From: Candidatus Villigracilis affinis
GTDB taxonomy: Bacteria > Chloroflexota > Anaerolineae > Anaerolineales > Villigracilaceae
Reading direction: 5' to 3'
Length of the DNA stretch: 64,000 bases
Assembly (NCBI GenBank): GCA_016718275.1
Contig: JADKEA010000005.1
Coordinates: 186,001 to 250,000, forward strand
The first letter of the stretch is position 1; each line of letters starts with the position of its first letter. Shown here piece after piece: positions 41,140 to 50,254 of the stretch. Under the pieces are notes generated by a model, which saw only the letters and a list, made by a program, of their open reading frames with translations, ran no database searches and had not been told where the DNA came from. A program made the translations under genes and the position numbers.

Positions 41140-41877
41140 TTAAGGCGTTGGGGTTACGGATGCCTCAGGAGTAGCTGTTTCTGTCGGCGGGGCAGGCGTG
41201 GGCGTCTCGGTCGGTGGAGGCTCTGTAGGCGTCGGTGTCGGAGTGTTCAAGTAGGGCGGGGACGACTGTAATTGCAACAGCGCATCCAGACCGCTCATAC
41301 CTGCCACCACGATGCGGCTTTTGTCGATGCGCACATAAAAACCGCTGTTCGACGGGGTCAGGTCGCCAATTTCAAGCGTATGTGTTTTGCCGCTCGCAAA
41401 CTTGACTGTAACAACATAATCGGGACTATCCAAACCGAAGTCACTAAGCTCGCCCTCGACAACGCTGATCTCGCGAATTGCGGAGACTTGCGTCGCCGCC
41501 GCTTCAGCATACCCCTGGTCTGCTTCTGTTTCGTAGGGCAGTTCCAGCACCCAGACATTTTCCTCATTACGGACAATGCGGACCGCTTCTCCCTCGGCAG
41601 GTTTCACTTCAATGCTGGAGGGCGTGCCATCTGTCGCGGGGAATAGATTCGTGACCGCCGTTGTTGGCGTTTCCTCTGGGCTGGCGTCCTTATTCTGGTT
41701 GAGATAAATCGTCAGCGCTAGCAGGGCCGCCAGTAAAACCAATGTGAACAAGGTACCCACACTGAAGACAGGTTTTTGCTGCTTGGTAACGGGCGCTTCC
41801 TTTGCTGACCCAGATGCAGCCCTTGTTTTCTTCTGGCGCGGGGTCGGCTGTGAATCGCTTGTGGTTTTTCGAGGCAT
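41140..41877 (-). CDS. DUF4340 domain membrane protein
   Basis: This 245-aa protein has a basic cytoplasmic N-terminus, one membrane helix (about 35-57), a DUF4340 beta domain (VRIVRNEENVWVLELPYETEADQGYAE), and a Thr/Pro-rich tail (TPTPTEPPPTETPTP). DUF4340 proteins accompany GldG-like ABC systems in many phyla; the function is unknown. It lies 3 nt after the GldG gene, the last gene of the operon. Confidence 0.85.
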   Translation of the reverse strand: MPRKTTSDSQPTPRQKKTRAASGSAKEAPVTKQQKPVFSVGTLFTLVLLAALLALTIYLNQNKDASPEETPTTAVTNLFPATDGTPSSIEVKPAEGEAVRIVRNEENVWVLELPYETEADQGYAEAAATQVSAIREISVVEGELSDFGLDSPDYVVTVKFASGKTHTLEIGDLTPSNSGFYVRIDKSRIVVAGMSGLDALLQLQSSPPYLNTPTPTPTEPPPTETPTPAPPTETATPEASVTPTP

Positions 41878-41880
41878 TTT

Positions 41881-43500
41881 CTAACCCTTCTTGCGGCGCG
41901 CAAGCCAGGAGGAGACACCCGAGAAAACGACCAGACCCGGCAGCACGAATATGGAAATGATGATCATAATGATGAACACACCATTTGTCGGCGGTGTGAA
42001 CATGCGCGGAGTTTGTTCGCGCGGGGTGATGTTGATCAGATCTTCCTGCTCTGCGGCCCAATCCACTGAGTTGATGAACATATTGCCATTGCCATAGGCG
42101 TCGAAGACATCATCGGTGGCGAACAGCGAGTTGCCGAAGACGACCACGCGTCCTGTGGTTATCGAGTTTTCTGCCACAGCCGCGAGATTCAGCGGACCGG
42201 GATTGTCCTTTTCAGCATCGAATACGGGCTGGGTCTCTGCGGACATTTCCGTTTCGCCCCATGACTGGTCTGTGGTCAAAATGATCGGGGTTGTGGTGAC
42301 ATTTTCCACGGGTTCGGCGGTAACGCTGATACTGCGGGCTTGCGGAAGAATGACGATGTAATTCTGGGTCAGGTTCTGTGTGATCGGGTGCTCGACGATC
42401 TGCGAGGAAACCGCCTGGAGCGGATTCTGCGAGTTCACAAGGTCGATCACAATATCTTCATTCAGTTTGATGCCCCAGTCGGAATCCAGATATTTGGCGA
42501 GCGGATCAAACGTGTCGCCGAATTCCGTCACAATGGTGGGGTCTTCCATCACGACCAGTGAACCGCCTGCTTCCATATATTCCTTGAGCAGGACCATCTC
42601 AGAACTGGCGAGCGGCTTCATGGGGCCAGCAATGATGATCGCGAGTGCGTCATCGGGAATCTTATTCGTGGAGAGCAGATTCAGCGGACTGACGGTATAG
42701 TTTTTCGATTCCAAAGTGGATTTGGCGATGGAGAAACTCAACTGGCCGTTCCCGGCTTCGAGGGCGGGTTCGCCGTGTCCCTGAAGGAAGTAGACTGCGC
42801 GTTCACCGGGGTTGATCAAGCGGATCAAGGCCTGGGTCAATTCAGACTCGCTGGCGAAGGAAACGATCTCTTGAGTTTCACCCATTTTGAGCAGGATCTT
42901 GCCGTCACCGGTGACGCCTGCCTCACGGGCAGAAACGGGGTCTTGATCTGGGTCAATGAACTTGTAATCGAAATTGCCTTTGCTGTTGTTCTTGAATTTC
43001 ACCAAAAGTTCTTCGGCATTGGTGGAATCGAGGTTCAAGCTGTAATAGGCTATGGCCGTTACTTTTCCAGGCAGGGTTTCCAAAGCTTGCAGTGTTTCAG
43101 GTGCCAGCGTGTTGGATAGGTCCTCGGTCATATCCCAGGGGGATTTGAGAAAATCGGGATTTTGGAAAACGAGCACATTGGTCACGATCAGGATGCCGAG
43201 AAATGCCAAAGTGAGGATCAGCGAATTGGAACCGTAGCGTGCCTGGCGTCCAGTAAGGAAGCGGCGCACTTTGTCGGGTGACATGATCGCATAAGCGGCG
43301 AGTCCGATCACGATCAATGCAAGGCTGATATTGAAGGCAAGGTTGATATTATCGGATATGGTGCCATCGAGGGTGAAGATCTGTTGAGCCACCATGCCCT
43401 TTGCCACGCCGGTCAATCCTGTTGAAACACAGGCAAGCCCGGCAAGGATCAGCCCAATTACAGCGTACTGAGCGGAAGGATTTTTCTTGTTACCAGCCAT
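41881..43500 (-). CDS. GldG-like ABC auxiliary protein
   Basis: This 539-aa protein has N-terminal membrane helices (two to three, up to about residue 110), a large extracytoplasmic ABC-type uncharacterised domain (GldG/PF09822-like) with YFLQGHGEPALEAGNGQLS, and a C-terminal helix. In gliding bacteroidetes GldG works with GldA/GldF; in other phyla the system has no gliding role. The start ATG overlaps the permease stop in TAATG. Confidence 0.85.
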   Translation of the reverse strand: MAGNKKNPSAQYAVIGLILAGLACVSTGLTGVAKGMVAQQIFTLDGTISDNINLAFNISLALIVIGLAAYAIMSPDKVRRFLTGRQARYGSNSLILTLAFLGILIVTNVLVFQNPDFLKSPWDMTEDLSNTLAPETLQALETLPGKVTAIAYYSLNLDSTNAEELLVKFKNNSKGNFDYKFIDPDQDPVSAREAGVTGDGKILLKMGETQEIVSFASESELTQALIRLINPGERAVYFLQGHGEPALEAGNGQLSFSIAKSTLESKNYTVSPLNLLSTNKIPDDALAIIIAGPMKPLASSEMVLLKEYMEAGGSLVVMEDPTIVTEFGDTFDPLAKYLDSDWGIKLNEDIVIDLVNSQNPLQAVSSQIVEHPITQNLTQNYIVILPQARSISVTAEPVENVTTTPIILTTDQSWGETEMSAETQPVFDAEKDNPGPLNLAAVAENSITTGRVVVFGNSLFATDDVFDAYGNGNMFINSVDWAAEQEDLINITPREQTPRMFTPPTNGVFIIMIIISIFVLPGLVVFSGVSSWLARRKKG

Positions 43501-44240
43501 TAGCGCCATCTCCGAATTTCAATTGCGGTGGTGCCTGCGAACAGGCCCAATGCAATGAGACTTATGTAGTAAACGATATCGCCCAGAGCAATGGTTCCCC
43601 TGTTCATCGAGGAGAAATGCTGGGACAGGCTCAGGTAGTTGTACACATCCCCGCCTTGTTGCAGGTAGTTTGCCGGCAGGTTGACCATGAACCAAAGGAA
43701 GAAGAACAAGCCGAATGTGACGAAGAATGCGGCGAATTGGTTTGTGAAGATGGCCGAAATTCCTGTGCCAAGCGCCAGCAATGCGCCGCAAACGAGAACA
43801 AGGCCGATATAGGAGGCGATGATCACCTTCCAATCGATTCCCGGGGTGACAAAGTTATTGATGATGATCGGGAAGATGAGCGTGAACAGCGCGATGGTCA
43901 GAACGAACAGGAACGCGCCCAGGAATTTGCCAGCCACGAGTTCGAAATCGCGCACCGGGGCGGTCAGCAACAACTCAAGGGTACCCATACGCGCTTCATC
44001 TGAAAGCAGACGCATGGTCAGCGCGGGACTGAGGAAGATCATCAAAAAGACGAACAGCCAGTTGATGGGGGTGCTGTCTGGCGGAGGTCCGCCCATCATG
44101 GATTGCTGGGCACTGACGTACATGATCAATGAAAAATAGATCCCAACCGGCAGGACAATGGAGAATGCCACGACATAGGCCAGCGGGCTGTTGAAGTAAT
44201 TATCGTATTCGCGTTTTGCGATGGTCCAAATGGTTCTCAT
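43500..44240 (-). CDS. ABC-2 type permease (GldF-like)
   Basis: This 246-aa protein has about six helices and the ABC-2 opening MRTIWTIAKREYDNYFNSPLAYV, with the conserved RLLSDEARMGTLELLLTAPV loop. It is the membrane partner of the ATPase gene upstream and of GldG-like and DUF4340 proteins downstream. The exported substrate is unknown. Confidence 0.9.
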   Translation of the reverse strand: MRTIWTIAKREYDNYFNSPLAYVVAFSIVLPVGIYFSLIMYVSAQQSMMGGPPPDSTPINWLFVFLMIFLSPALTMRLLSDEARMGTLELLLTAPVRDFELVAGKFLGAFLFVLTIALFTLIFPIIINNFVTPGIDWKVIIASYIGLVLVCGALLALGTGISAIFTNQFAAFFVTFGLFFFLWFMVNLPANYLQQGGDVYNYLSLSQHFSSMNRGTIALGDIVYYISLIALGLFAGTTAIEIRRWR

Positions 44241-44251
44241 GGAATCCCTCT

Positions 44252-45181
44252 TTATTTATTCTTCGAATCAGAGCCGGTGAGTTCGAGGAAGATTTCTTCG
44301 AGGCTCATGCCGATCGGACGCAATTCAAGCAGGTCATAGCCCGATTTGATCACCTGTTTGGCAACTTCGGGGCGAACATCCTTGCCGGAGGCAAATTCAA
44401 ATTCCACCATGCCATCATCCTTGGTTTCCACGGCTTGCACGCCTTTGATGGCGCGGATGGTCTTTACAAGATCATCATCAGATTCGCCGCGCACACGCAG
44501 CACGGCGCGTTCGGCGCCGATCAGGCGGGCTTGCAGGTTTTCGGTGGTATCTTCTGCGACGATCTTGCCTTTATTGATAATCAACACACGGTCACAGATA
44601 TTTTGCGCTTCATTAAGTAAGTGCGTGGAAAGCAGAACCGTGCGCTCTTTGCCGATCTCGCGGATCAGTTCACGCACTTCCACAACCTGGCCAGGGTCAA
44701 GGCCAATGGTCGGTTCGTCGAGGATCAATACCTCGGGTCTGTGCAGCAGCGCTTGAGCAAGCCCAATTCTCTGGCGCATACCCTTGGACAGGTTGCCAAT
44801 ATATCCGTCGGCGCGGTCGATCAGGCCGACCATGTCCAACACTTCTTCCACGCGATCATCCACATTGGGGATGTGGCGCAGCTCGCCCATGAACTTCAGA
44901 TAATCGAAGGCGGTCATATCCGTATACAACGGGACCGTTTCAGGCAGATACCCAACACGCTTGCGCACTTCCAGCGACTCCTCCACCACATCGTAACCAG
45001 CCACAATGGCTTCGCCGTCTGTGGGGGGCATGTAGCCGGTCAGGATGCGCATGGTGGTGGTCTTCCCGGCGCCGTTGGGGCCGAGGAAGCCGACGATCTC
45101 TCCCTGCTGGGCATCGAACTTCAGGTTATTAATGGCGCGGCGGGCGCCGTAGTCCTTTGTGAGACCACTAACTTTGATCAT
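44252..45181 (-). CDS. ABC transporter ATP-binding protein (GldA-like)
   Basis: This 309-aa ATPase has Walker A GPNGAGKTT, the signature LSKGMRQRIGLAQAL, Walker B VLILDEPTIGLD, and the H-loop LLSTHLLNEA. The C-terminal extension is typical of GldA/CcmA-type subunits. The start at MIKVSGLTKDYG (45181) has GGAGAGGC upstream; the longer frame lacks support. It is the first gene of the GldAFG/DUF4340 operon. Confidence 0.93.
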   Translation of the reverse strand: MIKVSGLTKDYGARRAINNLKFDAQQGEIVGFLGPNGAGKTTTMRILTGYMPPTDGEAIVAGYDVVEESLEVRKRVGYLPETVPLYTDMTAFDYLKFMGELRHIPNVDDRVEEVLDMVGLIDRADGYIGNLSKGMRQRIGLAQALLHRPEVLILDEPTIGLDPGQVVEVRELIREIGKERTVLLSTHLLNEAQNICDRVLIINKGKIVAEDTTENLQARLIGAERAVLRVRGESDDDLVKTIRAIKGVQAVETKDDGMVEFEFASGKDVRPEVAKQVIKSGYDLLELRPIGMSLEEIFLELTGSDSKNK

Positions 45182-45357
45182 TGCCTCTCCTTGCAATAAA
45201 ATTTTTTGTTGTAAAAATGGGGTGTTACCAAATAAAAGGCACAACCCGTGGGCGGTGCCTTATCTGTTTTGCCGTTGATTACTATACAATATGTAGAGTC
45301 GCAAAGTCAAGCGGGTAATTAACTTCTAATCTAACGCTAATTTTTCAAGCCTTCGAC

Positions 45358-45363
45358 TATAAT
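45358..45363 (+). promoter_or_regulatory. TATAAT box 6 nt before the alaX ATG
   Basis: A consensus -10 box is followed after CTGCGT by the start codon at 45370, with no ribosome site. The transcript should start at or next to the A of ATG. Confidence 0.55.
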
Positions 45364-45369
45364 CTGCGT

Positions 45370-46095
45370 ATGACCGAACTCCTTTACCAAACCGATTCCT
45401 ATCTCAAAGAGTTTTCAGCCACCATCCTTTCTGTAGATTCAGAATCCCGCTCGGTGGTACTCGATCGTTCCGCTTTTTACCCTGGTGGAGGCGGCCAACC
45501 CTGCGATTTTGGGGCATTGGAAGTGGCGGGCATCCGCTATCCGGTGGAAAAGGTGAAGAAGCAGGGCGACGACGTCCTTCATTTTCTCGGTGGAACCGAG
45601 CCTTTGCCGACTCTCAATACCGCTTCACGCTGCGCGGGGACCTTGGACTGGGTACGGCGACATCAGTTGATGCGCACCCATACAGCGCTGCACATCCTGT
45701 GCGGCACGGTCTTTCGCGATTATGGCGCAAAAGTCACCGGCGGTGACATGGATCCGCTCAAAGGCCGCATGGATTTTGAATTCGAGACCATGCGCGGGGA
45801 GCTGGTCCGTGATATCGAAGCAGCGGTCAATCTCGAGGTCCAGAATAGACGCGATATTCGGGTGAAGATCCTGCCGCGCGAAGAGGCGTTCCAAATTCCC
45901 GATCTGATCCGCACCAAGATCAATTTGTTGCCCGAAGGCATTTCGCAGGTGCGCACCGTGGAGATCGTCGGCCTCGATCTGCAAGCCGATGGCGGCACGC
46001 ATGTGATGAATACTTCCGAAGTGGGCCGTGTAAAGGTTGTGGATTACAAGAGCAAAGGCGCGATCAACAAACGAATTTATATCGAGATCGAATAG
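45370..46095 (+). CDS. alaX: Alanyl-tRNA editing protein (AlaX)
   Basis: This 241-aa stand-alone editing domain has the zinc motif MRTHTALHIL (His pair) and a second motif QADGGTHVMNTSEVG in which Asp stands where AlaRS editing domains have Cys (CGGTH). It hydrolyses mischarged Ser-tRNA(Ala) or Gly-tRNA(Ala). The ATG has no Shine-Dalgarno and lies just after a TATAAT box, pointing to a leaderless mRNA. Confidence 0.9.
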   Translation: MTELLYQTDSYLKEFSATILSVDSESRSVVLDRSAFYPGGGGQPCDFGALEVAGIRYPVEKVKKQGDDVLHFLGGTEPLPTLNTASRCAGTLDWVRRHQLMRTHTALHILCGTVFRDYGAKVTGGDMDPLKGRMDFEFETMRGELVRDIEAAVNLEVQNRRDIRVKILPREEAFQIPDLIRTKINLLPEGISQVRTVEIVGLDLQADGGTHVMNTSEVGRVKVVDYKSKGAINKRIYIEIE

Positions 46096-46131
46096 CCCGT
46101 TTTGGGGAGTGGCTTTTTTTGTTTCGCTGAA

Positions 46132-46137
46132 TATAAT
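46132..46137 (+). promoter_or_regulatory. -10 box of the small lipoprotein gene
   Basis: TATAAT lies 30 nt before the ATG at 46168, with AAAGGAGAA between. The -35 region is weak. Confidence 0.4.
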
Positions 46138-46167
46138 GCAGAGAATAACCAAAGGAGAATGTGAAAA

Positions 46168-46575
46168 ATGAAAATTCGAAACCTCTCGATCCTGCTTGTT
46201 GTGGCCGTGCTTTTTGCCTCGGTGCTCGCCTGCGGATCCAGCGCCCCGGCGGGCGTGTCTAATGTTTATATGGCGAATGACGCGGAAGGTACCAATAAGA
46301 CCACCACGTTTGCGCCGACCGATGTTATTTTTGTGTTCTTCGATGTCAATGGTATCGAAGCTGGCGCCCAGTTCCAGGTCCGCTGGTTCGCGTTGACTTT
46401 GGATGGGCAGGACCCGAACGAGCCATTCACCGTCACCGATTACACCTACAATGACGAAGGAACGATCTACGCCCAGATCGAAAGCACAGACGGCGGATTC
46501 CCGCCTGCGCAGTACAAGGTGGAGATCCACATGAACGGCGCAAAGGTTGCCGAGCAACTATTCTCGGTTCAATAA
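46168..46575 (+). CDS. Small lipoprotein of unknown function
   Basis: This 135-aa protein has a lipoprotein signal ending LLACGSS-like (read SVLACG, lipidated Cys22) and a beta-rich domain with FAPTDVIFVFFDVNGIEAGAQFQVRW (quoted in parts: FAPTDVIFVFF, VNGIEAGAQFQVRW). I do not recognise the domain. AAAGGAG precedes the ATG. A strong terminator follows. Confidence 0.75.
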   Translation: MKIRNLSILLVVAVLFASVLACGSSAPAGVSNVYMANDAEGTNKTTTFAPTDVIFVFFDVNGIEAGAQFQVRWFALTLDGQDPNEPFTVTDYTYNDEGTIYAQIESTDGGFPPAQYKVEIHMNGAKVAEQLFSVQ

Positions 46576-46594
46576 TTATCGGTGATATTTCTTC

Positions 46595-46626
46595 AAAAAT
46601 GCGGTCATTACAATGACCGCATTTTT
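46595..46626 (+). terminator. Terminator after the lipoprotein gene
   Basis: AAAAATGCGGTCATT (46595-46609) pairs with AATGACCGCATTTTT (46612-46626); the mirror A and T runs suggest it works both ways. Confidence 0.85.
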
Positions 46627-46638
46627 TGTTTGCGAGTT

Positions 46639-46644
46639 TATAAT
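46639..46644 (+). promoter_or_regulatory. -10 box of the aldo/keto reductase gene
   Basis: TATAAT lies 20 nt before the ATG at 46665, leaving about 14 nt of leader that contains GGAGG. No good -35 is seen. Confidence 0.45.
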
Positions 46645-46664
46645 CCATATAGATGGAGGCTCAC

Positions 46665-47639
46665 ATGGAATATAGGAAGTTCGGGAAGACGGGGTTCAAG
46701 GTTTCCCCATTGTGCATGGGAACCATGCAGTTCGGCTGGTCTTTGAACGAGGCGGATTCGCACAGAATCCTTTCAGCCACCTTTGATGCGGGGATCAATT
46801 TCTTCGATACGGCGGATATTTATTCCAAATGGGTGGATGGGAATCCCGGCGGCGTTTCAGAAACCTATATCGGCAATTGGTTGAAACAGAATAAGATTCC
46901 GCGTGACCAGGTTGTTTTGGCGACCAAAGTGCGCGGCGAAATGGGGAAAGGTCCCAATAATGAAGGTTTGAGTCGCGGCCATATTATGAATGCAGTGGAG
47001 GCATCCCTGCGCCGTTTACAGACCGATTATCTCGATTTATATCAGTCCCACTGGACGGATGATTCGACGCCTATTGAAGAAACGATGCAGGCGTTTGACG
47101 ATCTGGTACGGCAGGGAAAGGTGCGTTATGTCGGCGCTTCGAATTATGCTGCCTGGGAGTTGATGCAAGCCCTGTGGACTTCGGACAAACTCAATCTGGT
47201 TCGATACGACAGCCTTCAACCTCACTACAATCTGATCTATCGTGATGAATTCGAACGGGAATTGCGGGATGTCTGTAAAGCTTACGAGATTGCGGTCATT
47301 CCGTACAGTCCGCTGGCGGGGGGATTTTTGACGGGTAAATATCGCAGGAATGAACCGCTGCCGGAGAGCAGACGTGCCGAAGGCCGTAAACGCGCGATGA
47401 CCGAAAAGAATTTCTCCCTTTTATATGAGATCGAATCGATCGGCTTGCGCCACAAGGCGTCCATTTCTCAGGTGGCTCTGGCGTGGATGTTGTCCGACTC
47501 GGTTATCACCAGCCCGATCATCGGGGCGACTTCCATTGAGCAATTGCAAGAAAACCTCGGCGCGCTGGATGTCCATTTGATGGACGATGAGATCGCCACC
47601 TTGAATAAGTTGACCGCCTGGAAAACGGACGAGGACTGA
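46665..47639 (+). CDS. Aldo/keto reductase
   Basis: This 324-aa AKR has the strand-1 GKTGFKVSPLCMGTM, the catalytic Asp-Tyr-Lys-His tetrad elements FDTADIYSKW, VLATKVRG and YQSHWTDD, and the C-terminal NADP segment SPIIGATSIEQLQENLGALD. It resembles the AKR11/12-type oxidoreductases (YghZ-like). The substrate is unknown. TGGAGG precedes the ATG at 46665. Confidence 0.92.
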   Translation: MEYRKFGKTGFKVSPLCMGTMQFGWSLNEADSHRILSATFDAGINFFDTADIYSKWVDGNPGGVSETYIGNWLKQNKIPRDQVVLATKVRGEMGKGPNNEGLSRGHIMNAVEASLRRLQTDYLDLYQSHWTDDSTPIEETMQAFDDLVRQGKVRYVGASNYAAWELMQALWTSDKLNLVRYDSLQPHYNLIYRDEFERELRDVCKAYEIAVIPYSPLAGGFLTGKYRRNEPLPESRRAEGRKRAMTEKNFSLLYEIESIGLRHKASISQVALAWMLSDSVITSPIIGATSIEQLQENLGALDVHLMDDEIATLNKLTAWKTDED

Positions 47640-47657
47640 AGTCCGTATTTCAATGCA

Positions 47658-47697
47658 ATAGCAAAACGCGCTCCAGAAATGGAGCGCGTTTTGCTAT
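47658..47697. terminator. Bidirectional terminator, 17-bp stem
   Basis: ATAGCAAAACGCGCTCC (47658-47674) pairs with its exact complement at 47681-47697 around AGAAAT, between convergent genes. Confidence 0.85.
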
Positions 47698-47712
47698 ATG
47701 TGTTTTCAATTC

Positions 47713-49272
47713 TTACGAAAGGATTACCTGTCCGCAGTATTCGCATTTATCCATGCCGAGTTCGAGCGTGCCGCCGCAGTTGGGGCATTGGAAGGTCTCC
47801 ACCTTGATGGAGAAACCCGCTTTTTTGTAGGCTTCTTCATTGTCAGCTAGATCGCCGCGCAGACGTTTGAGACGTGCCAGATATGCATCACCTGTCACTT
47901 CACCGGCTTTGCGCAAGCGCTCCACGTCAGCGATGGATTCCTTCAACATGCGACGCTGCGCTTCGAGGGATTCCTTGCTCTTATCCTGAAAGGAGACCTT
48001 CATCTCGGGCTTCGGTGGAATGGAGGCAAGAATTCCTGCAATGACCAGCATGATCGCGGAAACGATCAACCCAACGATGAGCGGCGTAAATTGAAAGCCC
48101 GGAATGGAATTAAAATTGACCTTGTTTGCCTGTACTGCACCGCCATCGGCGATCACCACGTAGCGTTCGTTGCCTAATTTTCCAATATCAATACGGGTGA
48201 TGCCGCTGTCGTGGGAAGGCAGGTTGTTACGCGTGCCGTTTTCGGTGAACACGGCCACCTTGCCCGAATCATCACCGATGACTGCTTCTTCCTTGCCGTC
48301 TTCATTGATATCAAGACCCGAGATCTCGGTTACTTTGTCAGATAGGGAAGCGGTCCACATTTGAGTGGCAGTTGTGCCATTGTAGGAAAATGCCCAGATG
48401 CCGCCGTCTTTCCCGCCGACGATGATCTCCCGCGAAGACGGGTCGCCGTTCAATTCCACTTCGCGCACTTCACTGACCGCCTGACCGAGTGACTTGCTGA
48501 AAATGGTCGAGCCATCCACTGCGCTGTAGATGTAGAACGCGCCATACTCGCCGCCGGTGATGACTTCGCTATTGCCATCCGCGTTCAAGTCGAAGGCGCG
48601 CATGCGGCGCAACTGTTCCTGGCTGATCTGCCAGACGGGATTCCCTTGCGCGTCGAAGACACCAACTGTCCCGTCGTGCGAAGCGATCGCGGCGTAAGTC
48701 TTTCCGCCGATCTTTGCATCATCCATGCCGCGGATTTCTTCGTTTGCGAAGTCAGACTGCCATAATACCTGTCCGCTTGTGGAGATGGATGCGATGCTGC
48801 CTGAAACATCGCCAAGAACGATTTCCGAGCCGCCATCAAAACGGATCAATGCGACCCGCGCAGGCACGAAGACGGGGAGTTCGCTGGCGATGGTCTTCTG
48901 CTGCCCATTGATGATGGTATCCACAGAAAAGAAATTGCCGCTGTGATAGACCACGATGTCTTCGACACCGTCACCGTTGACATCGCCAAGTGTGGTCTTC
49001 GGGCTGTCGTAGGTAAAGTCATTGAGGATATTTCCATTGGGGTCGTAGATCCGTACGCCGCTGGCGTTTTGAATGAATAGCTCATCCTGTCCATCGCCGC
49101 TCAAGTCGATGACCTTCATGCTTTCCGCGATATCGTATGGCTGCGACCAGGCTGTGGTGCTGCCGAATTTTTCGGCGGTCACCGCACCGCTAAAGGAGAA
49201 TACGCCCGCCACGACCATGACGAGACAGGAGAGTACAAATGCAATAATAAAGGGGATGATTTTGCGACTCAT
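47713..49272 (-). CDS. Beta-propeller membrane protein with C-terminal zinc ribbon
   Basis: This 519-aa protein has an N-terminal membrane helix, repeated FG-GAP/VCBS-like units with DLSGDGQDELFIQ, DVNGDGVEDIVVY, DLNADGNSEVITG and DINEDGKEEAVIG (calcium-loop style), then a second membrane helix (about residue 400-425), a coiled region and a zinc ribbon CPNCG...CEYCG. The propeller is probably outside and the ribbon inside. The start overlaps the upstream gene by one base. No function is known. Confidence 0.75.
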   Translation of the reverse strand: MSRKIIPFIIAFVLSCLVMVVAGVFSFSGAVTAEKFGSTTAWSQPYDIAESMKVIDLSGDGQDELFIQNASGVRIYDPNGNILNDFTYDSPKTTLGDVNGDGVEDIVVYHSGNFFSVDTIINGQQKTIASELPVFVPARVALIRFDGGSEIVLGDVSGSIASISTSGQVLWQSDFANEEIRGMDDAKIGGKTYAAIASHDGTVGVFDAQGNPVWQISQEQLRRMRAFDLNADGNSEVITGGEYGAFYIYSAVDGSTIFSKSLGQAVSEVREVELNGDPSSREIIVGGKDGGIWAFSYNGTTATQMWTASLSDKVTEISGLDINEDGKEEAVIGDDSGKVAVFTENGTRNNLPSHDSGITRIDIGKLGNERYVVIADGGAVQANKVNFNSIPGFQFTPLIVGLIVSAIMLVIAGILASIPPKPEMKVSFQDKSKESLEAQRRMLKESIADVERLRKAGEVTGDAYLARLKRLRGDLADNEEAYKKAGFSIKVETFQCPNCGGTLELGMDKCEYCGQVILS

Positions 49273-50216
49273 TATGCAGCCTTTCGTTGTAATAGAGAAT
49301 AAGTTGATTTCAAAAAGCCCAGGATCTGTTCCTGTTCCACTTCATCGAATGGGGAGCTGGCGACGACGTTGATCATGCCGCCTTCCGTGCTCAATTGTGT
49401 GACGGTATATTTCCCGATGTTCACGCCCTGTCTGAAGTCTTTGTTCGGAACGATCTTGTACGCTTCCGGATTGACCACGATGCGGATCTTCAGGTCGTGT
49501 GCGGAGCCTTTGAATTTTTCAGGTTTGAGTTTTGATTTTCCGCTGATGCGGCTGCGCTTCCAATAAGACGTGCGTTTCTTTGATTTTTGAATGGCAGACA
49601 CACGCAGAATGTTTCCGTCATAAAGTTTTGCCTTGAGTGAAAGCCACTCATCGCGGAAATACTGTGTGGTGCGGTTTTGAGTGTCTTTTGTTTCGCGCGC
49701 CACTTTTGTTTTCAGCAGTGCACCGGTCAGATCAAGATGGCCCAGAAAGGTGGCGCCGGGTTTGAGGTCATCGCGCAGGGTGTGCAGGATTTCCTTGGTG
49801 CCTTTGTAACGCGGGGCAAAATCAAGTGTGTCGCTTCTTCGCAGACTGCGTGCCATGATAAAAGCCGCGAGCCACAGCAAAAATCCGCCCGCCGAAAAGA
49901 CCAGCGAGAAATAGCCAAGCAAAAGGAGCAGACCGTCAATGGCCATCAAGCCCAGACCAACAAAGAAAATGATCAAGGGAATCCAGCGCCACTTATCACC
50001 AGCAGATTCAGTCTTTTGCACCTCGGCCCTGAATCGCTCCATACCAAGCATGATCGAGTCCGGTTTATCGGCAATCGATACATACACGGGTGCATATTCC
50101 TTTTTTCCTGAAATGCTGGTGGGGGCGGCGACCTTTTTGCGGGCGGTGTTCAGTAGATAAAAGAACAACGCTAAAACAACAACACCGGCTACGCCCAAGA
50201 TACATAAAGCTGGCAT
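49272..50216 (-). CDS. Membrane protein of unknown function
   Basis: This 314-aa protein has one N-terminal helix and a hairpin of two more at about 75-120, with a basic soluble region between and after (KKRTSYWKRSRISGKSKLK). The family is not recognised. It shares an operon, with a one-base overlap, with the propeller/zinc-ribbon gene, so the two probably form one membrane assembly. GGAGGA precedes the ATG. Confidence 0.68.
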   Translation of the reverse strand: MPALCILGVAGVVVLALFFYLLNTARKKVAAPTSISGKKEYAPVYVSIADKPDSIMLGMERFRAEVQKTESAGDKWRWIPLIIFFVGLGLMAIDGLLLLLGYFSLVFSAGGFLLWLAAFIMARSLRRSDTLDFAPRYKGTKEILHTLRDDLKPGATFLGHLDLTGALLKTKVARETKDTQNRTTQYFRDEWLSLKAKLYDGNILRVSAIQKSKKRTSYWKRSRISGKSKLKPEKFKGSAHDLKIRIVVNPEAYKIVPNKDFRQGVNIGKYTVTQLSTEGGMINVVASSPFDEVEQEQILGFLKSTYSLLQRKAA

Positions 50217-50241
50217 ACATTCCTCCGAGTGGCTTATAGCT

Positions 50242-50247
50242 TATAAT
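50242..50247 (+). promoter_or_regulatory. TATAAT box 7 nt before the glycosyltransferase ATG
   Basis: The consensus -10 box is followed by TTAAACA and the ATG at 50255; no ribosome site is present. Another leaderless-type start. Confidence 0.55.
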
Positions 50248-50254
50248 TTAAACA

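Noticed and set aside
43401..45199. Long plus-strand open frames over the ABC permease and ATPase genes
   Set aside because: They lie antisense to genes with Walker motifs and ABC-2 motifs and have no recognisable domain.
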